Source: Candidatus Hydrogenedentota bacterium
Lineage (GTDB): Bacteria > Hydrogenedentota > Hydrogenedentia > Hydrogenedentales > CAITNO01
Direction of reading: 5' to 3'
DNA: 11,406 nt
Assembly (NCBI GenBank): GCA_903822375.1
Contig: CAIJOU010000755.1
Coordinates: 1-11,406, forward strand
Under the pieces are notes generated by a model. It worked only from the letters and a program-made list of their open reading frames with translations, did not search any database and was not told the origin of the DNA. The position numbers and the translations under genes are program-made. Position 1 is the stretch's first letter. Each line of letters starts with the position of its first letter. Positions 1 to 6,199 of this stretch are shown piece by piece.

Positions 1-707
1 GCATTGTGCTGGAGCGCGTGGGCTCTTCCTCCCAGAGAGAAAGCAATCTCTCTGTTGGCGACACCACCCTTTCCACTTGGGAAGGCGTGGAATTGCCCGC
101 CGAGGGTGGCACGGCGGCGGTGACGGTGCCTCCGAAGGAGGAAAAACCTTCGGACAATCACGACACCAAACCGGATGCTGGAAAGCCCGAAAAGCCCGCA
201 ACGCCAACCGCAGGCGAGACCGCAAGTGCCAAACCCCGGGGCAACCCGCAGGTGGCCATGGCGGAAACGGGCGATACGGTTGCGGCGGCACCGGCAGCGT
301 CGAAAGATGCGCCTCCTGCAAAAGCGGAAACGGCGCCCAACGGCGATAAAGCCGATGGTGCGGCACCCGATGTGGTTGCGGCGGCGGCCAAAGCGGCAGA
401 CGAGCGGAGTCGGCTGGGCGAAGTGCCGGCTGAAAGCGGGCTCGGCATGGGAAAGAGAACCTCGGCGGTTACAGCGAAGCAAGACGGGCAAACTGCCCGT
501 GCGACAGATATGCAGACTTCCAGTTCTTTGAAAATTGAAGCGTCAGACACCGTAAAAAACAATAATACCGCGGAAACCAATCGGCCCGGCGGCGAACAAC
601 GTGAAAGCGTTGCCGCAGGCGGCTGGATGCTACCCGGACTCGCAGTGGCAGTAGTGCTGGCATTGGTGGGAGGGGCGTGGTTTCTGCGTTCGCGGGTATC
701 CCGTTAG
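1..707 (+). CDS. C-terminal part of an Ala/Pro/Lys-rich single-pass membrane protein (5' end outside window)
   Basis: The reading frame is open to the left edge, so the true start is probably outside the window; the first in-window start codon is a GTG at 6. I do not recognise the family. Counting from that GTG, residues about 35-150 are a low-complexity Ala/Pro/Lys/Glu-rich stretch typical of a flexible extracytoplasmic linker. Residues about 170-200 are polar and Asn/Thr-rich. Residues about 206-227 form one hydrophobic helix rich in Val, Leu and Ala, followed by a short Arg-containing tail (RSRVSR) and a TAG stop. The likely topology is therefore a large exported region held by a C-terminal membrane anchor with a basic cytoplasmic tail. 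No LPXTG or PEP-CTERM signature is visible. The gene is followed by the hairpin array and a plus-strand terminator at 1115-1147. The function is unknown; the coding call rests on the long frame and the sensible anchor. Confidence 0.7.
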   Translation, partial: IVLERVGSSSQRESNLSVGDTTLSTWEGVELPAEGGTAAVTVPPKEEKPSDNHDTKPDAGKPEKPATPTAGETASAKPRGNPQVAMAETGDTVAAAPAASKDAPPAKAETAPNGDKADGAAPDVVAAAAKAADERSRLGEVPAESGLGMGKRTSAVTAKQDGQTARATDMQTSSSLKIEASDTVKNNNTAETNRPGGEQRESVAAGGWMLPGLAVAVVLALVGGAWFLRSRVSR

Positions 708-722
708 ATTTTTGCCCCCAGA

Positions 723-741
723 AGAGGATGCCTAATCCTCT
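723..741 (+). other. Hairpin at the head of the repeat array
   Basis: The arms AGAGGAT (723-729) and ATCCTCT (735-741) are perfect reverse complements around a 5-base loop. It lies 15 bases after the stop codon of the left-edge gene and just before the first, divergent unit of the array. No T-run follows it, so it is not a classical terminator. It is probably part of the same structured RNA. Confidence 0.55.
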
Positions 742-746
742 GCAAG

Positions 747-1102
747 CCCCTGGTGCCCGCCAGGGGAGCACCTCACCCCGAGATGCCGGTCGCCCCCTAC
801 CGGCATCTCCCTGAACTAATATGGTTTTTCCTCTGTGACGCTCTGATCCCCCTCAGAGCAACGCACCTCACCGGGGATGCCGGTCGCCCCCTACCGGCAT
901 CCCCACTTTTCGAACTCATACGTTTTTTTCCTCTGTGACGCTCTGATCCCCCTCAGAGCAACGCACCTCACCGGGGATGCTGGTCGCCCCCTACCGGCAT
1001 CCCCACTTTTCGAACTCATACGTTTTTCCTCTGTGACGCTCTGATCCCCCTCAGAGCAACGCACCTCACCGGGGATGTCGGTCGCCCCCTACCGGCATCT
1101 CC
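747..1102 (+). repeat. Tandem array of ~98-100 bp two-hairpin units with C-rich loops (four units, first divergent, last truncated)
   Basis: Units 2, 3 and 4 begin at CTCTGTGACG at 831, 931 and 1029. Each carries hairpin A (7-bp arms GCTCTGA and TCAGAGC, loop TCCCCC; 840-859, 940-959, 1038-1057), a linker AACGCACCTCACC, and hairpin B (up to 12-bp arms, loop CGCCCCCT; 873-904, 973-1004, 1071-1102). Units 2 and 3 end with about 17 bases and then a run of 5-7 T. Unit 1 (747-830) has the same shape. Its hairpin A at 747-766 has the unrelated arms CCCCTGG and CCAGGGG but keeps 7-bp arms and a 6-base loop. Its hairpin B at 780-809 has an A-T pair where units 2 and 3 have G-C. Units 3 and 4 have C-to-T changes that become G-U pairs in plus-strand RNA. 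Conserved structure with changing sequence suggests selection on RNA. There is no open frame that reads as a protein. It could be tandem small RNAs, a structured 3' UTR of the upstream gene, or a mobile palindromic repeat; I cannot decide. Confidence 0.85.
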
Positions 1103-1114
1103 ACTGACGCTGAC

Positions 1115-1147
1115 AACGCCTTCCGGCTCCGGCCGGAAGGCGTTTTT
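1115..1147 (+). terminator. Rho-independent terminator, plus strand
   Basis: Perfect 12-bp arms AACGCCTTCCGG (1115-1126) and CCGGAAGGCGTT (1133-1144) flank a 6-base loop, and the stem runs into TTTTT (1143-1147). It closes transcription coming from the left-edge gene and the hairpin array, and stands between them and the converging minus-strand gene that ends at 1188. On the minus strand the U-tract after the stem is poor, so termination is probably mainly one-way. Confidence 0.88.
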
Positions 1148-1187
1148 GTTTGTTGACTTGGGGGAGTAAGCCCTTGGCTTGCGTGCC

Positions 1188-3386
1188 CTATTTCTCTCCG
1201 GCCAAGTACGCCTTGATGCGCTCCGCTTTCACGCGGTACTGCTTTGCCCAGTCGCGTCCGGCCTGCTTGTCGTCCCCCTGGGCCTTCAGCCGTTCAAACA
1301 GGTCGGCGGCGGCGCTGCATGCCTGCATGTCCTCGTGCAACAGGTCGCCCGCCTGCTGTTTGTAGGCGTCGGGATCGCGTTGGAGCCTTTCAAACAGGGC
1401 ATTGAGACTGAAATGGATTCCGATTTCGCGGCCCACCAAAGCCATGGACTCCAAATAGATGCCCTCCCGCCGAAGGTGTTCCCGCCGCGTGGGGGTGTTC
1501 CCCCCGCCGGACCACCAGAAGCTGTAGAATACCGGACTGTCATCCGCTTTCGCCTCCGCTTCGCGCATGCAGTCAACCGCCTTCTGGTAGTGTGGAAATG
1601 CCGTGCGCCATGCGTCGCCGACCCGTTGAAGCCGGTCCTGCAAATCGGGAGGATTGTAGATGACCGCCCCGGCGGTTCTTGGCGGTTCTCCGCCATGAAT
1701 GCCGGACTTCGCAAAATCCTCCGACACCGGCGCGCAGTTACGCCCCGGATACCAGCCCGGCCACTGTGTCGGTGCCCAGGAGCAGGCATTTGAAAGAATG
1801 GCGTGCGCGCGTTCGAGCGCCTGCCAGGCCTGAAACGCCGGTAAACCCGCCGCTTCCCCAAACTGCTTCACGGCAATGTCCCTGCAGACCGTTTCGGGGT
1901 CCTGAAGGGGATTGAGGAAGAAGGCACGGCAGGCGGGCGAGTTGCAGGAGATGTCCCGGTTGAACCCGCCCCAGTGATCAAAGACGCCGTCCACCTCCAG
2001 CTCGTGCCAGCGGCGAATCTTCGCACCCACGCCCATGGGGTAATCCTGGATGTCATTCAATTCGTGGACGGTGTCATCGCCCCAGTGCAGGTCATCATAG
2101 CCGATGAAGGTTTGGCCCCGTTCCCGGCACACCGCCCGCGCCTGTACCAGCAAATCGTGCCGCTGGCGTTCCGCTTGCCAGCCGTCCGTTTCGGCCGCAA
2201 GATAGAGGCCGCTGGCCGCGGGCAATTCCTTCTGGCGCGCCAGGAACTGGTCGGTGTCTCCGGACCATCCCCATCCCGTGGTGAGCACGCACAGGCCGGG
2301 CCGCGCCTTTTGCCCCTCCTCCACCAGGAAACGGATTAACCGGTCCCGCTGTTCGAATTTGCTCTTGCCACTGCAGCGCGGGCACCGGTCCGGGTCGCAG
2401 AACTCGCCGCCCGAATCCATCCCAAAAAGATACAGCGTCGAGACCTCGGGGAACTGCCCGAAAAACCGAACCAGAAGGTCCTTGTAGAATTCCTGCACTT
2501 TCGGGTGCCCGAAACAAAGCACTTTGCCCTGGTAGGTACCGCAATCGCTGAGCACCTCTTCGGGGAAACGGGTCAGGAACTGCTGACGGGCCGACTCGGG
2601 CATCCAGGGCCCGCCCTGGCAGGGCAGTTCGGTAATCCACAACGCCGGTTCGATGGCGTAGTCAAGGCAGGTGTCGATCATGCGGCGCAAAGCATCGGCG
2701 TTCTTCTTCACCTCGGTGGGGTTGATGGCGTCGGCGAAGACGGGGCTGGTCACGTAGGCCTGCAGGTGACGGAGGTCGCCGCTCCAATCGTGGGTCAGCA
2801 GGCAGTGGCTCGCGCCGAGATGGCTTATGTAGCGGATATCCGCCGGCTCTCCCGGCCACCCGTCAAAGCGCTGGTGAAAGACGCGCTGACTGATCTGGAA
2901 GGTCCCGCGCCGGTGCGTGTCGGCGGCGAGCGGCGTGCCCTCCCGCGCCATTTCCTGAAACTCATACACGGCCTGCAGCATGCCGCGGGGGGTGTTGCCC
3001 AGCAGATACAGCACGTCGTCGTGCAGAAGCACCTCGAAGGCGTCGGCATCCGCCGACGCATTGTGCAGGTCAATCAGACCGTTGCGTGCCAACGTTTGTG
3101 CGGAAGCGGATTCACCGAGCAAAGCCACGAACAGTCCGCCCGCCTGCGCTTTGTCCTCGGCGGAGACATGCAGTGCATCCGGGGCAGTGTTCGGGAACGC
3201 CATGGCGATTTCTTGAAGTGCGGTCTTGTGCACCCGGGTCGTGCCGGGCATGCTGACCGGCATGCCCGGAGTGACGGCGAAGTCGGGGGACGGGTCGGCG
3301 TGGGCCAGGCCCCACCACCCCCCGGCGGCGATGACCGCAATTGCGAATGCAGACCGAAACACCGGGCGGGGTTGTTCGATTGCCAT
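1188..3386 (-). CDS. Secreted glycoside-hydrolase-like protein with hexosaminidase/glucuronidase-type N-terminal domain
   Basis: The chosen ATG (3384-3386) gives 732 residues. An AGGAG sequence lies about 9 bases upstream, and a signal peptide starts directly: hydrophobic residues about 13-28, then a likely cleavage at AHA-30. The frame stays open upstream to 3518, but that extension runs into the neighbouring gene and hides the signal peptide. Residues about 40-150 resemble the small alpha/beta domain that precedes the barrel in GH20, GH67 and GH84-like enzymes, with the signature LYLLGNTPRGMLQAVYEF at 126-143. Residues about 165-490 look like a TIM barrel. They include YLFGMDSGGEFC (319-330), whose Asp324 and Glu328 are candidate catalytic acids, a Cys cluster C330-x4-C335-x2-C338, and GYDDLHWGDD (429-438). 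The C-terminal part (about 500-732) is helical. The substrate is not evident, and catalysis is inferred from fold signatures only. It lies 41 bases after the upstream SUMF1-fusion gene, probably in the same transcript. Confidence 0.82.
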   Translation of the reverse strand: MAIEQPRPVFRSAFAIAVIAAGGWWGLAHADPSPDFAVTPGMPVSMPGTTRVHKTALQEIAMAFPNTAPDALHVSAEDKAQAGGLFVALLGESASAQTLARNGLIDLHNASADADAFEVLLHDDVLYLLGNTPRGMLQAVYEFQEMAREGTPLAADTHRRGTFQISQRVFHQRFDGWPGEPADIRYISHLGASHCLLTHDWSGDLRHLQAYVTSPVFADAINPTEVKKNADALRRMIDTCLDYAIEPALWITELPCQGGPWMPESARQQFLTRFPEEVLSDCGTYQGKVLCFGHPKVQEFYKDLLVRFFGQFPEVSTLYLFGMDSGGEFCDPDRCPRCSGKSKFEQRDRLIRFLVEEGQKARPGLCVLTTGWGWSGDTDQFLARQKELPAASGLYLAAETDGWQAERQRHDLLVQARAVCRERGQTFIGYDDLHWGDDTVHELNDIQDYPMGVGAKIRRWHELEVDGVFDHWGGFNRDISCNSPACRAFFLNPLQDPETVCRDIAVKQFGEAAGLPAFQAWQALERAHAILSNACSWAPTQWPGWYPGRNCAPVSEDFAKSGIHGGEPPRTAGAVIYNPPDLQDRLQRVGDAWRTAFPHYQKAVDCMREAEAKADDSPVFYSFWWSGGGNTPTRREHLRREGIYLESMALVGREIGIHFSLNALFERLQRDPDAYKQQAGDLLHEDMQACSAAADLFERLKAQGDDKQAGRDWAKQYRVKAERIKAYLAGEK

Positions 3387-3427
3387 GGATGTCTTTCTCC
3401 TGTATGGCCGGGGCAGATGTCTTGTCC

Positions 3428-6049
3428 TTATGAGCGGTCTCTCACGCACCGGAATCCGATTGTGGAACAGCGGTCCAAGCCCGGCCACAGCAGCAGGAAT
3501 TTGGCATGGCTTGTGCATGGCTGCGGGCCACTGGGCACGTACCAGCCGCTGCCTTCGGCCTTAAACCAACTGCCGCCGCGCAGGATGCAGAAGCGGGTGT
3601 GGCCATCGTCGCGCTCGCTTTCGGTCCACTCCCATACATTGCCGCTCATCTGGTAAAAGCCCACCGGGCTGCGTCCCTCGGGCAGTGCGCGAACCGGCAA
3701 CGTGCCGCCGCCGGGATTACACTTCGCGGGCTCGAACAGCTTTCCCCAGGGCCATTCACGGCCGTCACCGCCCTGTGCGGCCGCCTGCCATTCCGGCTCC
3801 ATGGGCAGCCGCTTGCTGCACCACGCCGCATACGCCCGCGCGTCGTCAAGATCCACATACACGACGGGGTGGTCCGCCAGCGCTTCGGGCATCTTGCCGT
3901 CGGGCCAGTGCTTGAGGAAGTTCTCCGGGTGTTTCGGCGCGTAGCCCGTGGCGTCCAGAAAGGCCTTGAACTCAGCGTTGGTCACCTGGGCCTCGTCCAT
4001 GAAGAAGGGCTTCACATCGACAATATAATCGTGCGAGACCGTGCCGTCGTGGGGCGAGCCCCATAGAAACTCATGCCATTTGTTTTCGGGCGTTCCGGGG
4101 TCGGGATAGCAGCCGCATTCGCGCCGCTGATGCGTAAGTTTCATCCGCCCCGCCCCGCCGGGCACGGCCACCATGCCCTGCGGCGGCGCCGCCGCAAGGG
4201 CGGTGCGCACGACAGGTTTGGCGTCGACGACGCTCTGGGCACCGCGCGTATCACTGTTCGCGGTCGGCAGCGGGGCTGCCAGCAGCGTATCGGTGCGGCT
4301 CTCGGCGCCGCGCAGGACGGCGAAGCATCCCAGCCGTTCCATGTCGCCGTGCACCAGCACCTTTCCGGAGGGAATCACCTCGAAGTGTGCCGCTTTTCGG
4401 TTCCACAAATCGACCACACGCAGTTCGTCGGCCGCTGCGCCTGCGGGCGGGTCGCACACGAGCAGGTCGGCGCCGCTCAGCGCCGGACCGGTGTTGAGCA
4501 GCGTGTAAAGTTCCAAATCCTTGCCCGGCCAACGGTGGGCGTACAGGCCTTTCTGAACGGTCGGCACGAAGGGGTCCCATGCGTCACTCGTGAATTCGGG
4601 GGCGAAGGCGCGCAGGATGGGCACGGCGCGTTTCCACAGGCTCCGGCTTTGCGGGTCCCACGGGTTGTGCGCTGCGAAGACGTTTTCCCAAACCACCATG
4701 CCCGACCCGTTGAAGAAGGCTGTCTCAATTTCACCGGCATGGCCGATATCCCAGCGCTTTATCTGCTGCTGCATGTGGCGCGGTTCGATCCATTTAAGAT
4801 GGAGCATTCCCGGCGGAATGGGGTCCGTAAGCCATTGCGCCCAGGAGGTGCTGCACAGGCTCAACTGTTCCACCGGCGGATGCAGTTCGGTGCCGATGAC
4901 CACGCCGGGCCTCGCATCATCCAGCACGTGCCGCATGGTCGGCGAGGTCTCGCCGAGCGTGTCCAGATAGACGCCGTCCGCGTCGATTGCTTTCACGATT
5001 TCCGCCAGCGCCACCTCATCGCGCCTGCCCTCGCGTCGCGTGCCCGTGTCCCAGGGATTGTAGGCGATGAAGGCTTTTACGCCGTTCTCGTGGAGTTGCC
5101 CAACCACACCGCGCAGCCCATCGAGGCCGCCGGGCATGTCGCGGTAGAAGTCGAACTGATTGCGCGGGTCCGCACCGATGCGCGGATAGGCCTGCCATAG
5201 CACCACCGTGTCGTACCCGCCGAAGGCGGTCTTGCCGTCGGCGAGGAACGCGTCAATCGTGTAACCCTTGTCCGGGTCATAGAACGAGCGGTCCCACATG
5301 AATGTGAAGTGGCCCGCGAACGCGGAGGCGGCCCATTTCAGGTCGGCGCGGTCATAGAGGCAGCGTTGCACACCGGGCTTCACCACAGCCCGCAGGTAGC
5401 GGCTGAGCGCCATCATGCGGTCGAGGCCGTCGAGGCCTATGGTGATGGCGCGCACGTCCACCCTGCCAGGTGTCTTGTCCTCCGTGCCGTCCATGCCGAA
5501 TATGGGACGGATGAGCGCGCCTTCGGGCGCGTCTTTCGGCACCTCGTATTCGGTGTCCACATCGTGCCACTGGCCGTCCTTGGGCACCCCCAGCGTGTCC
5601 ACCACTTTGCTCCACCCCTGCCAGGTTCCCGGGTCCGGCGCGGTGTAGTCGAAAGCGGTGCACAGAATGTTGTTGCCCTCATGCCAGCGGGCCGACATGG
5701 TGACGTGAATGCGGTCGCCGGCCTTCAGTTTCAACAGCGTTGCCACGGGCGGGGCCGTGCGAATCCAGGCACGCACGCCGTCATAGTGCAGGGCAACATA
5801 CTGCTCCACATCGCCGGAGCGCACCTGATCGCGGTACTGCTTCAGTCTCGCCAGCCACGCGTCCCGGTCTTCACCCTCCACGGGCGCTGCAATATAGTGC
5901 GCGTTCATCCGGAGCCCGGAATCGGGCGCCTGCCAGGAGCAACCCTCCTGCGCCTGGAACACTTGCGGATTGAACAGATAGCGCTCGGGATACTCGTCGT
6001 TCATCATTCCAATCTCCATTACAGCGACAACCGCAAGCATGAGCGTCAT
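3428..6049 (-). CDS. Glycoside-hydrolase-like TIM barrel fused to a C-terminal SUMF1/FGE-type domain
   Basis: The ATG at 6047-6049 gives 873 residues and has AGGAG 7 bases upstream. A TTG at 6076 and the ATG pair at 6005-6010 are alternatives. With the preferred start the N-terminus is short and hydrophobic (MTLMLAVVAV) but lacks a basic residue, so export is uncertain. Residues about 85-205 look like a beta-sandwich resembling carbohydrate-binding modules. Residues about 225-480 read as a barrel, with the strand-end motif DADGVYLDTLGE at 356-367 supplying candidate acidic residues. Residues about 500-580 look like a closing beta domain. Residues about 625-871 match the formylglycine-generating-enzyme/SUMF1 family: TNAEFKAFLDATGY (690-703), HPVVYVDLDDARAYAAWC (727-744), KRLPMEPEW (746-754), MSGNVWEW (801-808), RGGSW (824-828) and GFRC (865-868). 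The paired catalytic cysteines (C-x4-C) of true FGE are not visible, so this domain is more likely a binding or structural module. The first gene of a two-gene unit. Confidence 0.83.
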   Translation of the reverse strand: MTLMLAVVAVMEIGMMNDEYPERYLFNPQVFQAQEGCSWQAPDSGLRMNAHYIAAPVEGEDRDAWLARLKQYRDQVRSGDVEQYVALHYDGVRAWIRTAPPVATLLKLKAGDRIHVTMSARWHEGNNILCTAFDYTAPDPGTWQGWSKVVDTLGVPKDGQWHDVDTEYEVPKDAPEGALIRPIFGMDGTEDKTPGRVDVRAITIGLDGLDRMMALSRYLRAVVKPGVQRCLYDRADLKWAASAFAGHFTFMWDRSFYDPDKGYTIDAFLADGKTAFGGYDTVVLWQAYPRIGADPRNQFDFYRDMPGGLDGLRGVVGQLHENGVKAFIAYNPWDTGTRREGRRDEVALAEIVKAIDADGVYLDTLGETSPTMRHVLDDARPGVVIGTELHPPVEQLSLCSTSWAQWLTDPIPPGMLHLKWIEPRHMQQQIKRWDIGHAGEIETAFFNGSGMVVWENVFAAHNPWDPQSRSLWKRAVPILRAFAPEFTSDAWDPFVPTVQKGLYAHRWPGKDLELYTLLNTGPALSGADLLVCDPPAGAAADELRVVDLWNRKAAHFEVIPSGKVLVHGDMERLGCFAVLRGAESRTDTLLAAPLPTANSDTRGAQSVVDAKPVVRTALAAAPPQGMVAVPGGAGRMKLTHQRRECGCYPDPGTPENKWHEFLWGSPHDGTVSHDYIVDVKPFFMDEAQVTNAEFKAFLDATGYAPKHPENFLKHWPDGKMPEALADHPVVYVDLDDARAYAAWCSKRLPMEPEWQAAAQGGDGREWPWGKLFEPAKCNPGGGTLPVRALPEGRSPVGFYQMSGNVWEWTESERDDGHTRFCILRGGSWFKAEGSGWYVPSGPQPCTSHAKFLLLWPGLDRCSTIGFRCVRDRS

Positions 6050-6082
6050 GCGTGGTCTCCTGTTGATTTTCAGCAAGAGCCC

Positions 6083-6113
6083 ACTATAGACAGAAAGCGG
6101 GGGTGGAGTCGAA
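6083..6113 (-). promoter_or_regulatory. Possible promoter of the SUMF1-fusion gene
   Basis: Read on the minus strand, TATAGT (6083-6088) is a fair -10 box, with a weak TTCGAC 19 bases upstream (6108-6113). Transcription would start near 6076, leaving a leader of about 27 bases that includes the AGGAG site for the ATG at 6049. This agrees with the chosen start. The spacing is long and the -35 is poor. Confidence 0.3.
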
Positions 6114-6149
6114 TGCGCTTCCCGCGGTTGGCGGCAAGGAGTGGGAACT

Positions 6150-6176
6150 ATGGGAGGAATGGGAGGAATGGGAACA
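6150..6176 (+). repeat. Short tandem repeat ATGGGAGGA (x2 plus one variant copy)
   Basis: Two exact 9-base copies (6150-6158 and 6159-6167) are followed by a related copy, ATGGGAACA (6168-6176), and preceded by a similar GTGGGAACT. They lie in the 150-base gap between the stop of the reductase fusion and the start of the hydrolase fusion. On the minus strand they read as CCTCC-rich sequence. No hairpin with a T-run is seen in this gap, so no terminator for the reductase gene is evident. Confidence 0.6.
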
Positions 6177-6199
6177 AATGCGGGGACCTCTTTCTTGGC

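Noticed and set aside
753..938. Plus-strand frame of 61 codons within the hairpin array
   Set aside because: It is formed by the repeat units themselves, has no ribosome binding site and its sequence simply follows the hairpins.
873..1028. Each array unit as an ordinary rho-independent terminator
   Set aside because: The T-runs lie about 17 bases after hairpin B rather than directly at the stem base. The real terminator of the region is at 1115-1147.
831..1102. CRISPR array
   Set aside because: The whole 98-100 bp unit is conserved, with no unique spacers between short repeats, and no cas genes are present.
831..1102. Integron attC cassette array
   Set aside because: The units contain no cassette genes, no integrase is present, and the hairpins lack the paired core sites of attC.
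3387..3518. N-terminal extension of the secreted hydrolase to 3518
   Set aside because: It overlaps the end of the upstream gene, and the ATG at 3386 has a good ribosome binding site and begins a signal peptide.
2505..5200. Long plus-strand frames at 2505-3656 and 4073-5200
   Set aside because: Both lie opposite the two hydrolase-like genes, show no domain signature and have no convincing ribosome binding sites; treated as antisense shadows.
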